From Streptococcus sp. (lineage in GTDB: Bacteria > Bacillota > Bacilli > Lactobacillales > Streptococcaceae): a stretch of 46,995 nucleotides of DNA. The notes under the pieces were generated by a model. That model saw only the letters and a program-made list of their open reading frames with translations. It was not told where the DNA came from and searched no databases. The translations under genes and the position numbers were made by a program. The stretch is from contig NZ_JAPJPF010000008.1 in the NCBI RefSeq assembly GCF_030825805.1, positions 1 through 46,995 of the forward strand. The letters run 5' to 3'. This document shows, piece by piece, positions 8,887 through 19,396 of the stretch (the stretch's first letter is position 1; every line of letters begins with the position of its first letter).

Positions 8887-9762
8887 TCAAGATTCGCTGT
8901 TCTCTACCTTCACACCAGTTGTGTCAATATTTAAAGAGAAGACCTGACCATTTAAGCCCTTCGATTCTAAGTCTTTGGCAAAGGCTTCTGCATGTTCAAC
9001 AGGGAGCAAGGTCATAATAGTTGGACCTGCACCAGAAAGGTAAGTGGCATAAGCATCGTGTTGATGTGCAACTTCTTTCACCTGAGGGAACTCTGCAACC
9101 AACTGTTGGCGGTAGCGTTCATGGAAGCGATCTGCTTCAATAGCTTTTCCTGCGACTCTTAAGTCTCCCTTAGCAAGGGCAGCAATGGCCACGTTTGCGA
9201 TCGAACTAGCTGCAACAGCCTCCTTATAAGTCCATTCACTTGGAAGGACATTTCGGCTATCACTGGTCTTGAGTTCGTAATTCGGAACAAAGGCTACCAA
9301 AGCACATTCAGGGAAGGAAAGGACCAAATGATTGGTCTGCTGATCCACATAGCTCGCTACGACCAGATTTCCAAAAATGGCTGGCGCTACGTTATCTGGA
9401 TGGCCTTCGATTTTTGTCGCAATTTCTAGTTTATCTTCATCACTTAGGGATAATTTGCCCAGTTGATTGGCCAACTCAATCCCCGCTACGATAACAGAGC
9501 TGGATGACCCCAAACCACGCGCCAAAGGCACTTCACTGATCATCTTGAGACGATGAGGAGGCATATCTGGCGCAACTTGGAGAGCAGTTTGAAGCAAGAG
9601 ATTCTCTTCATTGCTTGGAATCTCCTCCCCCAAGTCATGTTCAATCCACCAGTTTTCTTGCGCTTCTAGCACTTCAATGGTCAAATAGCGAGTCACGGCA
9701 ATCCCAACAGAATCAAATCCTGGACCGACATTGGCACTGGTCGCTGGTACTGTAATTCTCAT
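8887..9762 (-). CDS. thrB: Homoserine kinase
   Basis: This 291-residue GHMP-family kinase phosphorylates L-homoserine to O-phosphohomoserine for threonine synthesis. The N-terminus shows [16 protein letters not shown], the ATP-binding glycine/serine loop is [16 protein letters not shown] (~79-94), and the C-terminal GHMP motif is [13 protein letters not shown] (~241-253). It starts 1 nt after the hom stop, so the two form a coupled pair. No threonine synthase gene is adjacent. Confidence 0.95.
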   Translation of the reverse strand: MRITVPATSANVGPGFDSVGIAVTRYLTIEVLEAQENWWIEHDLGEEIPSNEENLLLQTALQVAPDMPPHRLKMISEVPLARGLGSSSSVIVAGIELANQLGKLSLSDEDKLEIATKIEGHPDNVAPAIFGNLVVASYVDQQTNHLVLSFPECALVAFVPNYELKTSDSRNVLPSEWTYKEAVAASSIANVAIAALAKGDLRVAGKAIEADRFHERYRQQLVAEFPQVKEVAHQHDAYATYLSGAGPTIMTLLPVEHAEAFAKDLESKGLNGQVFSLNIDTTGVKVENSES

Positions 9763-9763
9763 C

Positions 9764-11050
9764 TTATTCTCCCAATACTTTAAAGGTATTCAACAAGGTA
9801 AAGTCAGCTTCGGCATCAATTTTCTCAATGATATGGTGCAATTGTGTTTGATTCAATTGGTGAGTGATAATCACAACACGAGCCACAGAATCTTTAGCAC
9901 CTGCTTGAAGAACCTGCTTAAAGGAAACATCTTCTTGGTTGAAAATTTGTGCCAACTTGAGCAATTGTCCCTTCATATCTGGAGTTTGAATAGAGAAGTA
10001 ATAATCACTCTTCACATCTTCTGGTTTAGCTAATTGCACAGGACGGCTGTATTCGTTAAAGGCTTTTCCAATTGTTCCCTCATTGAGGCGACGAACAATG
10101 CGAATAATGTCAGCGACTACACTAGTTGCTGTTGGTTTTTGACCTGCACCAGGACCATAGTACATGGATTCCCCGATTCCGATAGACTCCACATAAACGG
10201 CATTCATGACACCATTCACGCCAGCTAGTGGGTGTGCTTTTGGTAAGAAGGTTGGAGTTACTTCTGCTGAGAGACCTGAAGGAGTTTCTTCGATAGATCC
10301 CACCAATTTGATTACATAGCCTAAACTTTGAGCCACAGCAACATCCTCAGGAGTAATGTTGCGGATCCCCTTATGACCTACTTGGTCAAACTGAACGTTC
10401 ATCCCAAAAGCAAACTGGCTCAAAATCACCATTTTGTAGGCTGCATCAATCCCATCTACGTCATTGGTTGGGTCACTTTCCGCATAGCCCAACTCTTGAG
10501 CCTTAGCTAAAGCATCTTCATAAGTCCAGCCCTCTTCGACCATCTTGGTCATCATAAAGTTGGAGGTTCCATTGACCACACCGAGGACACGAGTCACCTT
10601 ATCTGCAGCGAGAGAGTTAACCAAGGTCCGAAGTATTGGAATGCCTCCAGCTACTGCTGCTTCATAATAGAGGGCAACGCCATGCTCTTTGGCAATCGCA
10701 ATCAACTCAGCTCCATGAACCGCAAGCAAATCTTTATTAGCTGTTACGACATGTTTTCCAGCTTGAAGAGCACGTGTAATAAAGGTCTTAGCTGGCTCAA
10801 TTCGACCCATCAATTCAACAACGATGGCAATGTCTTTGTCTTCAATGATCTCATCAACATTGGTCACAAAGTTATAGTCATGACCAGCAGCTAACAAGCG
10901 GGCTTTCTCTTCTTCATCCTTGACAAGAACTTTAGCTACTTCAATTTCAGACTGAGCAGCTTGGAAGATCTTATCACCATTTTCTTTTAATAGAAACGGC
11001 ACACCACTTGCTACCGTCCCAAATCCTAGTAAGGCAATTTTTACAGACAT
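9764..11050 (-). CDS. hom: Homoserine dehydrogenase
   Basis: The 428-residue enzyme reduces aspartate semialdehyde to homoserine, the branch point to threonine and methionine. It has the NAD(P)-binding motif GFGTVASG (~9-16) and the catalytic core ([14 protein letters not shown] and [19 protein letters not shown] near 189-207, with the conserved Glu, Asp and Lys). A C-terminal ACT domain (~350-428, starting [19 protein letters not shown]) senses threonine. It is first in the hom-thrB operon. Confidence 0.95.
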   Translation of the reverse strand: MSVKIALLGFGTVASGVPFLLKENGDKIFQAAQSEIEVAKVLVKDEEEKARLLAAGHDYNFVTNVDEIIEDKDIAIVVELMGRIEPAKTFITRALQAGKHVVTANKDLLAVHGAELIAIAKEHGVALYYEAAVAGGIPILRTLVNSLAADKVTRVLGVVNGTSNFMMTKMVEEGWTYEDALAKAQELGYAESDPTNDVDGIDAAYKMVILSQFAFGMNVQFDQVGHKGIRNITPEDVAVAQSLGYVIKLVGSIEETPSGLSAEVTPTFLPKAHPLAGVNGVMNAVYVESIGIGESMYYGPGAGQKPTATSVVADIIRIVRRLNEGTIGKAFNEYSRPVQLAKPEDVKSDYYFSIQTPDMKGQLLKLAQIFNQEDVSFKQVLQAGAKDSVARVVIITHQLNQTQLHHIIEKIDAEADFTLLNTFKVLGE

Positions 11051-11080
11051 GTTGGTCTCCTTAAAAATCTAATATAGTCT

Positions 11081-11086
11081 ATTATA
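11081..11086 (-). promoter_or_regulatory. hom-thrB promoter -10 (extended)
   Basis: On the minus strand TTGATATAAT is an extended -10 (TGATATAAT) ahead of the AAGGAGACC ribosome binding site of hom. No strong -35 or attenuator was seen. The remaining ~200 nt up to the divergent deacetylase gene hold only its promoter. Confidence 0.5.
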
Positions 11087-11264
11087 TCAAAAACTAGCCC
11101 CTTCTGACTAGTTCTATAGCCTTCTTCCTCTACAAGAACTCCACTTTCTCAGATTTATATCTTCTCACTAAACCTACTAGCAAGCCATTCCTTCAAAAGT
11201 CAAGGAGATTTCCCAAAATTTTAGTCCATTTGTAACTTTGTCTTGAAGAGATTTCCTGCCCCTA

Positions 11265-11273
11265 TGATATAAT
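11265..11273 (+). promoter_or_regulatory. Deacetylase promoter, extended -10
   Basis: TGATATAAT lies 25 nt before the ATG at 11299, with a strong AGAAAGGGG ribosome binding site between. TTGAAG at 11243-11248 is a possible -35, but at 19 nt spacing. Confidence 0.55.
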
Positions 11274-11298
11274 GATAATGAATTAGAAAGGGGTCTCT

Positions 11299-12189
11299 AT
11301 GAATCACCGAAAAAGACGTGTCCCAAAGAAAATACGCTTACTACTTATTTTAAATGCTTTTCTCCTATCTTGCATCTTCATTTTAGGCTTTCTCCTATTA
11401 AAACGAGCTGCTAGTACTCCCGTTACAGACAAGCAAGAAACAAATACAAGTCGGACTGTGAATCAGCAAGGCTCCACCACTAAATGGGTGAAACAAGATC
11501 AACCTGTGAAAATCCCTATTCTCATGTACCACGCTGTTCACACGATGGCTCCCTCTGAAGAAGCCAATGCCAATCTCATCGTGGCACCAGAAACCTTTGA
11601 AAGTCATCTCAAAGCTCTTAAAGAAGCCGGCTACTATACCTTGACGCCTGAAGAAGCTTATCGGGCACTTACTAAAAATGAACTACCTGAAGGAAGAAAA
11701 GTCGTTTGGTTGACCTTTGATGATGGAATTGCTGACTTTTATACCATTGTCTATCCTCTCCTAAAGAAATACCAAATGACCGCAACCAACAATATCATTA
11801 CTTCTTTTTCTGATGAAGAAAGACCCAGTGTTTTAACCTTCGATCAGATCAAAGAAATGAAAGCGCAAGGTATAACCTTTGAGAGTCATACGGTATCTCA
11901 CCCAGACTTAGCCCAATCAGATAGCTCTCGTCAGGAATCTGAACTATCAAATTCTAAACAAGTACTAGACAAGAAACTCAACCAAACCACTACTACCATT
12001 GTCTACCCAGCCGGTCGCTACTCTGACGTCACCATGGAACTAGCAAAAAACAATGGCTACAAAATGGGCTTAACGACCAATAATGGACTAGCTAGTCTAG
12101 ACGATGGTCTCTACTCACTAAAACGCCTGCGGATTTTACCGACTACGACAGCTGAAAACCTACTTGCAGAAATGCAAACCAATTCATAA
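11299..12189 (+). CDS. Membrane-anchored polysaccharide deacetylase (NodB family)
   Basis: The 296-residue protein has a basic N-terminus, one hydrophobic helix (~14-34, ending LLLKRAAS) and a short linker. The NodB homology domain (CE4) starts at IPILMYHAVH. The metal-binding Asp pair is in WLTFDDGIADF (~138-148), the His-x3-His motif in FESHTVSHPDL, and a later conserved block is IVYPAGRYSD. Such enzymes remove N- or O-acetyl groups from peptidoglycan or secreted polymers outside the cell. It is shorter than pneumococcal PgdA and lacks its large N-terminal region, so substrate is uncertain. It is monocistronic. Confidence 0.88.
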   Translation: MNHRKRRVPKKIRLLLILNAFLLSCIFILGFLLLKRAASTPVTDKQETNTSRTVNQQGSTTKWVKQDQPVKIPILMYHAVHTMAPSEEANANLIVAPETFESHLKALKEAGYYTLTPEEAYRALTKNELPEGRKVVWLTFDDGIADFYTIVYPLLKKYQMTATNNIITSFSDEERPSVLTFDQIKEMKAQGITFESHTVSHPDLAQSDSSRQESELSNSKQVLDKKLNQTTTTIVYPAGRYSDVTMELAKNNGYKMGLTTNNGLASLDDGLYSLKRLRILPTTTAENLLAEMQTNS

Positions 12190-12194
12190 GCACA

Positions 12195-12228
12195 AAAAAG
12201 CACGAGTCCGACTGACTCGTGCTTTCTT
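12195..12228. terminator. Bidirectional terminator between deacetylase and nucleoside permease
   Basis: A perfect 12-bp stem, AAAGCACGAGTC (12197-12208) with GACTCGTGCTTT (12214-12225), stands between converging genes. An A-run on one side and a T-rich stretch on the other allow termination in both directions. Confidence 0.85.
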
Positions 12229-12246
12229 TCTCCATAAGGGAGGCTT

Positions 12247-13203
12247 TTATTTCGATTTGATATAGTTCACACCATCTGCTTTCGGTGCAACCGACTTACC
12301 AAAGAAGGCTGCTAGTACGATGATGGTCAACACATACGGAGCAATACGGAGGTATACTCCAGGAATATGGGCAAGGAAAGGAATCTGCGTAGATACAACC
12401 GCCAAGGCTTGTGAAAGTCCAAAGAATAGACTGGATAGCATGGCACCGATTGGGCTCCATTTACCAAAGATCATTGCCGCTAGGGCGATAAATCCTGGTC
12501 CCACAATGGTAGTGGCAGAGAAATTGACAGAAGCAGATTGTGCATACAAGGCACCGCCAACTCCTCCTAAGAATCCAGAGATGAGCACACCATAGTAACG
12601 CATAAGGTAAACATTGATACCGAGGGTATCCGCAGCTTGTGGGTGTTCACCAACTGAGCGAAGGCGAAGACCGAATTTCGTTTTAAACATAATAAACCAT
12701 GCTACAAATGAAAATGCAATCGCTACATATCCCATTAAGCTAGTATTCTTGAAGAAGATATCACCAATGACAGGAATATCAGACAAGAAAGGAAAATCAA
12801 ATTTACCAAATGACAAATCGATATTGTTGGTTTGGCCTTTTCCGTAAATAGCTTTAACCAAGAAGACGGCTAAGGCAGGAGCCAACAAATTCAATACTGT
12901 ACCACTCACCACATGGTCAGCACGGAAATTAATAGTCGCTACCGCATGGATAGCAGAGAAAATGAGACCAACCAAACCTCCTGCAAGGAGAGATAACCAG
13001 ATTGTCATGCCTCCAAGAGAGCCAGCAAAAGTCAAGTTAAACACGACTCCTGTGAAAGCTCCCATAACCATGATCCCTTCCAAACCGACATTAACGACAC
13101 CAGCATGTTCGGAGTAGGCACCTCCGATACTAGTGAAAATGAGGGGAGCAGCATAGACCAGCATATTCGATACAAGAATCGTTAGTATAGCAACAATATT
13201 CAT
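12247..13203 (-). CDS. Nucleoside ABC transporter permease (second subunit)
   Basis: This 318-residue permease of the BPD_transp_2 type has about eight to nine membrane helices. It includes the motif GAYSEHAGVVNVGLEGIMVMGAF (located ~28-50) typical of the NupC/YufQ partner of nucleoside importers, and GVLISGFLGGVGGALYAQ. It lies 2 nt after the first permease gene; the ribosome binding site is in the end of that gene. With the ATPase and BmpA-like lipoprotein it forms a guanosine/uridine-type nucleoside importer. Last gene of the operon. Confidence 0.88.
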   Translation of the reverse strand: MNIVAILTILVSNMLVYAAPLIFTSIGGAYSEHAGVVNVGLEGIMVMGAFTGVVFNLTFAGSLGGMTIWLSLLAGGLVGLIFSAIHAVATINFRADHVVSGTVLNLLAPALAVFLVKAIYGKGQTNNIDLSFGKFDFPFLSDIPVIGDIFFKNTSLMGYVAIAFSFVAWFIMFKTKFGLRLRSVGEHPQAADTLGINVYLMRYYGVLISGFLGGVGGALYAQSASVNFSATTIVGPGFIALAAMIFGKWSPIGAMLSSLFFGLSQALAVVSTQIPFLAHIPGVYLRIAPYVLTIIVLAAFFGKSVAPKADGVNYIKSK

Positions 13204-13205
13204 CC

Positions 13206-14261
13206 TTACTCTACTCCTTTCATTTGTTTTTTAGGCTTGATGTATTTTTCGATAATATAGTGAGCACTTACAAAGAAGATGATCGAAGCTGTCACAATAT
13301 TGACAAGTTCTGGTGGAATAGTCGCTGTGGTCATACCTGGCGCACCTGTTTGCAAGGTTCCAAGCAAGAAGGCAGCAAAGACAATCCCAATAGGGGAATT
13401 GCTAGCAAGGAGAGCCACTGCCATCCCATTAAATCCAACAGCCAAGGAACCAGCTTGAACATAAACATTCTGGAAGGTACCAATCCCTTCTACAGCTCCT
13501 CCAATCCCACAAAGGGCACCTGAAATCACCATGGAAAGGATGATGGTACGTTTAGCTGACATCCCTGCATAGTCTGAAGCATTGGGGTTAAGACCAACGG
13601 AACGGATTTCAAAACCAAGTGTTGTTTTCTTAATAATGAACCAAATAACTGCAACAGCAATCAAGGCGATAAAGATACCGATATTCATCCGTGACTTAGT
13701 CAATTCTGTCAAGAACCCTAGGCGGTAACTTGCATTTGCTCCAACTGTAATACTGGATTCAGAATCGACCATGAACTTTTTAGGGAAGTTCCGGATAATT
13801 TCATTTCCAGCAAACAGTACGATGTAGTTCATCATAATAGTAACGATGACTTCACTCGTCCCCAAAAATGCTCGCAGAAGTCCTGGAATTAAACCAATGA
13901 GACCACCGGCAATTGCAGCCACAAGGACCGTCAAAGGAATCATCAGGATACGCGGAATATCTGGGAAGGACAAAGCGAACCATACTGCCGCGATCCAACC
14001 AGCCAAGGCTTGTCCTGGTAAGCCGACATTGAAAAATCCAGCTCGACTGGCTACCGCAAATCCGAGAGCGATCAAAATCAGCGGCCCCATAGTACGGAAA
14101 ATTTCACCCACATTTTTAATGGAACCAAAAGCTGTCTTGAAGAGTTCTTCATAACCCCAAAGAGCATCATAACCAAAGATCCACATGATAATGGCTCCGA
14201 GGATGATTCCTAGGATTACAGAAATAAAAGGAATAGCAATTTGTCTTGTATTTTTATTCAT
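13206..14261 (-). CDS. Nucleoside ABC transporter permease (first subunit)
   Basis: The frame opens at 14285, but ATG at 14261 with AAGGAGGCTTCAA upstream is preferred, giving 351 residues from MNKNTRQIAIPF. About nine helices are predicted. The segment FNVGLPGQALAGWIAAVWF (~85-103) matches the NupB/YufP family. It overlaps the ATPase gene by 8 nt, which couples translation. Confidence 0.88.
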   Translation of the reverse strand: MNKNTRQIAIPFISVILGIILGAIIMWIFGYDALWGYEELFKTAFGSIKNVGEIFRTMGPLILIALGFAVASRAGFFNVGLPGQALAGWIAAVWFALSFPDIPRILMIPLTVLVAAIAGGLIGLIPGLLRAFLGTSEVIVTIMMNYIVLFAGNEIIRNFPKKFMVDSESSITVGANASYRLGFLTELTKSRMNIGIFIALIAVAVIWFIIKKTTLGFEIRSVGLNPNASDYAGMSAKRTIILSMVISGALCGIGGAVEGIGTFQNVYVQAGSLAVGFNGMAVALLASNSPIGIVFAAFLLGTLQTGAPGMTTATIPPELVNIVTASIIFFVSAHYIIEKYIKPKKQMKGVE

Positions 14262-15786
14262 TTGAAGCCTCCTTGATTTCTCCACCAGCCATTAGAATAC
14301 CAAGCTCTTGTTTGTTGGTCTCAGATGGCTTCACAATACCTTGGATTTTTCCATCATGAATAACAGCAATCCGGTCTGATAGATTTAGAATTTCATCTAA
14401 TTCGAAGCTGACTACGAGGACGGCTTTCCCTTTATCACGTTCACCAATCAAACGTTTATGGATGTACTCAATCGCACCAACGTCCAATCCACGTGTCGGT
14501 TGGCTAACGATTAACAAATCTGGATTCCGATCAACTTCACGAGCAATAATGGCTTTTTGTTGATTTCCTCCTGATAGAGCACTTGCTGGCACAATCTCGT
14601 TGGCTGCACGAACATCAAATTCTTCCATCAACTTGCGGGCATAGGAATTAATTTGATTGTAATTTAATACACCATTTTTGCTAAGTGGTTCTTTGTAGTA
14701 AGTTTGAAGTGCGATGTTTTCAGAAAGCATCATTTCGAGCACAAGACCATCACGATGACGATCTTCAGGCACGTGGCTGACATTCATTTCCGTAATCTTA
14801 CGTGGGGAAAGGCCAACAACTTCTTGTCCCTTAATTTTGATACTACCTGATTTGACTTTGCGAAGTCCGGTAATCGCCTGAATCAATTCACTCTGACCAT
14901 TGCCATCAATCCCTGCAATCCCGACAATTTCACCTGCGCGAACGTCAAGAGATAGCTCTTTAACCGCAGGGACACCACGGTTTTCATTCACGACCAAGTC
15001 AGAAATTTGCAGAACTACTTCTTTAGGCTGCGCTTCTTCTTTTTCTGTTACGAAAGAAACTGAGCGCCCAACCATCATTTCCGCCAAATCTTTATTGGTA
15101 GCACCTTCGATGCCAACGGTTTGAATGGATTTCCCACGACGAATAACTGTGACACGGTCCGCAACGGCACGAATTTCATCCAGTTTGTGAGTGATAAGGA
15201 TGATAGATTTCCCTTCTTTAACAAGAGTTTTCATGATTTCCATCAACTCCAAAATTTCAGCAGGAGTTAGCACTGCTGTAGGCTCGTCGAAAATCAGAAT
15301 ATCAGCTCCGCGATAGAGTGTCTTCAAGATTTCTACACGTTGTTGAGCCCCAACAGAAATATCTTCAACTTTTGCGGTAGGATCCACAGCCAAGCCGTAG
15401 CGTTCTGACAACTCAAGGATATCTGCATTAGCCTTTTTCAAATCTAATACACCTTTATTAGTAACTTCGCTACCAAGAATGATATTTTCTGCAACAGTGA
15501 AAGCCTCTACCAACATGAAGTGCTGGTGAACCATCCCGATCCCTAGAGAAGCAGCCTTTGAAGGAGAATCTAGTTTTTCAGATTTCCCATTGACCACAAT
15601 TTCTCCGCTCGTTGGTTCCAAAAGACCAGCCAACATATTCATCAGGGTTGATTTCCCAGCTCCATTTTCACCAAGAAGTGCATGAATTTCACCTTTACGC
15701 AATTCGAGGTTGATTTTGTCGTTTGCGACAAATTCACCAAAGATTTTGGTAATTTCACGCATCTCAATGACGTTTTCGTGTGCCAT
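14254..15786 (-). CDS. Nucleoside ABC transporter ATPase, two-domain
   Basis: The 510-residue protein carries two fused ABC domains. The first has Walker A GENGAGKST, a variant signature ISVGAQQRVEIL and Walker B ILIFDEPTAVL. The second has a degenerate Walker A (GIDGNGQSELI), signature LSGGNQQKAIIARE and Walker B region LLIVSQPTRGLD where the usual Glu is Gln. This asymmetry is standard for the RbsA/NupA/YufO class, in which one site is catalytically weak. It powers nucleoside uptake with the two downstream permeases. Confidence 0.92.
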   Translation of the reverse strand: MAHENVIEMREITKIFGEFVANDKINLELRKGEIHALLGENGAGKSTLMNMLAGLLEPTSGEIVVNGKSEKLDSPSKAASLGIGMVHQHFMLVEAFTVAENIILGSEVTNKGVLDLKKANADILELSERYGLAVDPTAKVEDISVGAQQRVEILKTLYRGADILIFDEPTAVLTPAEILELMEIMKTLVKEGKSIILITHKLDEIRAVADRVTVIRRGKSIQTVGIEGATNKDLAEMMVGRSVSFVTEKEEAQPKEVVLQISDLVVNENRGVPAVKELSLDVRAGEIVGIAGIDGNGQSELIQAITGLRKVKSGSIKIKGQEVVGLSPRKITEMNVSHVPEDRHRDGLVLEMMLSENIALQTYYKEPLSKNGVLNYNQINSYARKLMEEFDVRAANEIVPASALSGGNQQKAIIAREVDRNPDLLIVSQPTRGLDVGAIEYIHKRLIGERDKGKAVLVVSFELDEILNLSDRIAVIHDGKIQGIVKPSETNKQELGILMAGGEIKEASNE

Positions 15787-15882
15787 TCGAATATTCCTTT
15801 CTAGAAAACTATATTTTATTTCAGTAGGACCTGCTAAACGAGTTAGTAAGTTCTATTGAGACAAAATGTCCCAACACCTCAT

Positions 15883-15916
15883 AAAAAAGCGACCCAAGAA
15901 GGATGGATCGCTTCCG
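15883..15916 (-). terminator. Intra-operon terminator after the BmpA-like lipoprotein gene
   Basis: On the minus strand AAGCGATCC (15913-15905) pairs with GGGTCGCTT (15895-15887), with a following T-run. It lies between the lipoprotein gene and the ATPase gene. Partial termination here would give more binding protein than transporter. Confidence 0.7.
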
Positions 15917-15923
15917 GAAGGTT

Positions 15924-16979
15924 TTATTTCTCAGGTGCTTTTACACTACCATCGATAATTTGTTTTTTAGCATCTTCTACTGCTTTTTTAGCATCTTCAG
16001 AAAGATTAGAAGTTGTCAAATCAACACCACCATCTTTCAAACCAAATGTGATCACTTTTCCACCTGGGAATTTGCCATCAGCAGTTTGAGTTGCGATTTC
16101 TTGAACAGTTTTACCAACTTGTTTCAAAGTTGAAGCCAATACGAAGTTAGATTCTTTACCATCTTTTGAAGTGTATTTACCTTCGTCGACTTGGTCACGG
16201 TCTACACCAATAACCCAAACTTTTTCGTCTTCATTTTTCTTCTCGTTCAAGTCTTTAGCTTCCTTGAAGACACCAGCTCCTGTACCACCAGCAGCTTGGT
16301 AAATAACGTCAGCTCCTGCAGCGTATTGTGTCGCTGCAATAGTTCTTCCTTTTTCAGGGTTGTTGAAGTCTTCAGCATATTGTACGTCTACTGAAATATC
16401 TTTGTTTACAGACTTCACGCCTGCTTCAAATCCTTTTTCAAAACGAGTGATAACTTCACCACGTGCTCCACCGATGAAACCAACTTTGTTAGTCTTAGTT
16501 GTTTTGGCAGCAGCAACCCCTGCAAGGTAAGCAGCTTCATTATCCGCAAAAACAGCAGATGCTACGTTCTTTTTGTCGCCTACAACAGAGTCAATGATAA
16601 CGTAGTTGATATCAGCATTTTCATCTGCAGCAGCTGTAACAGCTGGAGCAAGTTTGTAACCAACACCGTAAACTAATTTGTAGCCGTTTGTAGCAGCTTG
16701 GCTAAAGTTATTCGCAAAATCTGCTTCACTTGTAGATTGGAAATAAGTGAATCCGTTATCTTTAGAAAGACCGTTTTCTTTACCCCAAGCTTGTAGACCT
16801 TCCCATGCAGATTGGTTAAATGATTTATCATCAACACCACCTGTGTCAGTAACGATAGCAGCTTTTAAATCAGTTTTTGCATCTGAAGAATCTTTGCGAG
16901 ACGCACGATTTCCACATGCAGCAAGTCCGATTGCAGCGACAGTTACTAGACCTAGGCCTAACCATTGTTTCTTGTTCAT
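15924..16979 (-). CDS. Nucleoside-binding lipoprotein, BmpA/PnrA family
   Basis: This 351-residue lipoprotein has a signal peptide ending in the lipobox GLAACGNR (Cys ~22). The mature domain shows AAIVTDTGGVDDKSFNQSAWEGL and the GFIGG/GVDRDQ motifs of the BMP family, which bind purine or pyrimidine nucleosides at the outer face of the membrane. It corresponds to pneumococcal PnrA in family and gene neighbourhood. It sits between cdd and the ABC genes in a nucleoside salvage operon. A small palindrome (17004-17016) precedes its ribosome binding site. Confidence 0.92.
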   Translation of the reverse strand: MNKKQWLGLGLVTVAAIGLAACGNRASRKDSSDAKTDLKAAIVTDTGGVDDKSFNQSAWEGLQAWGKENGLSKDNGFTYFQSTSEADFANNFSQAATNGYKLVYGVGYKLAPAVTAAADENADINYVIIDSVVGDKKNVASAVFADNEAAYLAGVAAAKTTKTNKVGFIGGARGEVITRFEKGFEAGVKSVNKDISVDVQYAEDFNNPEKGRTIAATQYAAGADVIYQAAGGTGAGVFKEAKDLNEKKNEDEKVWVIGVDRDQVDEGKYTSKDGKESNFVLASTLKQVGKTVQEIATQTADGKFPGGKVITFGLKDGGVDLTTSNLSEDAKKAVEDAKKQIIDGSVKAPEK

Positions 16980-17057
16980 TTCTGAACCTCCTAAATAAGA
17001 TATGCAACTAAGTTGCGGATTAATGAAAGGGTCAATAGACCGCCTTTACAGAAGCTA

Positions 17058-17447
17058 CTAGGTAAGATCTGTAAAGGAATATGGAAGCAATTCCTTGACC
17101 GTCATCACGACCGTCGATTTATCTTTGGCTACCAGAGTAACCGGTAGGTCTGGCTCGAAAAATTCAGCCATCACCTGGCGACAAGCACCACAGGGTGAAA
17201 CTGGTTTTTCCGTCTGACCATAAATAATTAATTCCTTAAATGAACGCTCTCCTTCTGAAACAGCCTTAAAGATGGCTGTCCGCTCGCCACAATTGGTCAA
17301 GCCGAAGCTCGCATTTTCAATATTGACGCCTGTATAAATCTTCCCCTCATCTGTCACAAGAACAGCTCCAATTGGAAAATGAGAATAAGGTACATAAGCA
17401 TTCTCACTTGTTTTTACAGCTAGGTCAATCAACTCAGTAGTCGCCAT
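17058..17447 (-). CDS. cdd: Cytidine deaminase
   Basis: The 129-residue protein has the usual length of homotetrameric cytidine deaminases. It deaminates cytidine and deoxycytidine to uridine and deoxyuridine. The zinc site is visible as TNCGERTAI (Cys and catalytic Glu, ~52-60) and SPCGACRQV (two Cys, ~85-93). It overlaps deoC by 14 nt. Confidence 0.95.
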   Translation of the reverse strand: MATTELIDLAVKTSENAYVPYSHFPIGAVLVTDEGKIYTGVNIENASFGLTNCGERTAIFKAVSEGERSFKELIIYGQTEKPVSPCGACRQVMAEFFEPDLPVTLVAKDKSTVVMTVKELLPYSFTDLT

Positions 17448-18096
17448 GGGCTACTTCTCCCTTCATGATGGCTACTCCTGAGGAAGTACCGATTCGGTTA
17501 GCACCCGCTTGGATCATGGCTTGAGCATCCTCATAGCTACGAGTACCACCAGATGCTTTCACTCCCATATCCGGTCCAACAACCTGGCGCATGAGAGCTA
17601 CATCCTCAACAGTTGCTCCACCAGTAGAGAAGCCAGTCGAAGTTTTGACAAAGTCTGCTCCTGCCAATTTGGCAATCTGACAAGCCACTACTTTTTCAGT
17701 TTCAGTTAATAAGCAAGTTTCGATAATCACTTTTACCAAGCGATCGCCACTAGCATCCACAACGGCCTGAATGTCCTCTTCTACTAATGTCAGATTTTTT
17801 GATTTCAAGGCACCGATATTGATGACCATATCGATCTCATCGGCTCCATTTTGGATGGCATTTTGAGTTTCAAATGCTTTAACAGCTGGTGTATTTGCGC
17901 CAAGAGGGAAACCAATCACTGTACACACTTTTACATCTGAATCTCGAAGACCTTCTGCAGCGAAGTTGACCCAGGTCGGTTGGACACAAACACTTGCAAA
18001 ATCATATTCTTTCGCTTCTTCGATCAAAGCCTCGATTTGTTCTTGTTGTGCATCAGGTTTTAATAATGTGTGGTCAATATATTTGTTTAATTTCAT
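17434..18096 (-). CDS. deoC: Deoxyribose-phosphate aldolase
   Basis: The frame is open to 18135, but ATG at 18096 behind GGGGGAGATTT is the real start, giving 220 residues ([16 protein letters not shown]). This class I aldolase cleaves 2-deoxyribose-5-phosphate to acetaldehyde and glyceraldehyde-3-phosphate. The Schiff-base lysine is in [12 protein letters not shown] (~152-163), a second conserved Lys in MGVKASGG. It lies 22 nt after pdp, which supplies deoxyribose-1-phosphate. Confidence 0.95.
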   Translation of the reverse strand: MKLNKYIDHTLLKPDAQQEQIEALIEEAKEYDFASVCVQPTWVNFAAEGLRDSDVKVCTVIGFPLGANTPAVKAFETQNAIQNGADEIDMVINIGALKSKNLTLVEEDIQAVVDASGDRLVKVIIETCLLTETEKVVACQIAKLAGADFVKTSTGFSTGGATVEDVALMRQVVGPDMGVKASGGTRSYEDAQAMIQAGANRIGTSSGVAIMKGEVAHGDY

Positions 18097-18118
18097 TAAT
18101 AAATCTCCCCCAAATGAA

Positions 18119-19396
18119 TTACGAAACAATTTCAATAATTTCTGAAACGCTTACAACCTTGTCTAGTATTTTAACATTTTTTTGGAATTCTGCAATGGTT
18201 TTTTGACTAATTTCTAAATTTGTATAAATAGTTGCAACAAGGTCGCCTTTTTGAACAGGATCCCCCACTTTCTTAGCAAAAACAATCCCTGTTTCATAAT
18301 CTAAATCATCTGATTTGACTGCTCTGCCAGCTCCAAGACGCATAGCGAAGAGTCCGTGTTCCATCGCAGGCAAGGCTGCAATATAGCCATCCTCTTCTGC
18401 ATAGACAGGCACTTGTTCTTTTACCTGAACTGGACGATAGAGATCGTCTAAATCTCCACCTTGAGCAAGGACCATTTCTTCAAACTTCTTCAGTGCTTTG
18501 CCGGCTGTCAGATGCTGCTTGATTTCTTCCAAGCTGGCCGTCACCCCACCGAGTTCCAGCATAATTTGAGCCAATTCACAAATGAAGTGAGTCACATCTT
18601 CTCTTCCTTTTCCTTGAAGAATATCTAAGGCTTCAAGAATTTCGAGACGGTTCCCGATGCTGGTTCCTAAAGGCTGGCTCATATCTGTCAAGACAGCAAT
18701 GGTCTTACGACCAACAGCATTACCAAGATCTACCATGGTACGAGCCAGTTCACGCGCCTCTTCAATGGTCTTCATAAAGGCCCCTTCTCCAACGGTGACA
18801 TCGAGAAGGATGGCATCCGCTCCAGCCGCAATCTTCTTACTCATGACCGAGCTGGCAATCAATGGAATTGTATCAACTGTCGCTGTTACATCCCGAAGCG
18901 CATAGAGGAGCTTATCCGCCATGACCAATTGGTCAGACTGACCGATAACAGAAAGACCAATCTCTTGCACTTGTTTAATGAACTCTTCCTGGGTCCGCTC
19001 AATTTGGAATCCTTTAATGGATTCTAGCTTATCGATGGTCCCCCCTGTATGTCCAAGACCACGACCGCTCATCTTGGCAACTGGGACGCCAAAGCTGGCC
19101 ACTAGAGGTGCCAGTACAATTGTTACTTTGTCCCCTACACCACCTGTTGAGTGTTTGTCCACCTTGATGCCTTTAATAGCGGAAAGGTCGAATTGCTCCC
19201 CTGTCTCCACCATCTTCATGGTCAAATCTGAGATTTCTCGGGTCGTCATCCCCTTGAAATAAACTGCCATAGCAAAGGCAGCCATTTGATAATCAGGTAC
19301 TGTTCCAGCCACATAGCCTTCGATCAACCAATGAATCTCATCTTTACTCAACTCAATGCCATCACGTTTTTTCTGAATGATATCTACAGCTCTCAT
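18119..19396 (-). CDS. pdp: Pyrimidine-nucleoside phosphorylase
   Basis: This 425-residue enzyme splits uridine, deoxyuridine or thymidine with phosphate to base and (deoxy)ribose-1-phosphate. The phosphate/substrate signature [20 protein letters not shown] (~79-98) and [17 protein letters not shown] are present. Length and motifs match the bacterial pyrimidine type. Its ATG overlaps the methyltransferase stop (ATGA). Confidence 0.94.
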   Translation of the reverse strand: MRAVDIIQKKRDGIELSKDEIHWLIEGYVAGTVPDYQMAAFAMAVYFKGMTTREISDLTMKMVETGEQFDLSAIKGIKVDKHSTGGVGDKVTIVLAPLVASFGVPVAKMSGRGLGHTGGTIDKLESIKGFQIERTQEEFIKQVQEIGLSVIGQSDQLVMADKLLYALRDVTATVDTIPLIASSVMSKKIAAGADAILLDVTVGEGAFMKTIEEARELARTMVDLGNAVGRKTIAVLTDMSQPLGTSIGNRLEILEALDILQGKGREDVTHFICELAQIMLELGGVTASLEEIKQHLTAGKALKKFEEMVLAQGGDLDDLYRPVQVKEQVPVYAEEDGYIAALPAMEHGLFAMRLGAGRAVKSDDLDYETGIVFAKKVGDPVQKGDLVATIYTNLEISQKTIAEFQKNVKILDKVVSVSEIIEIVS

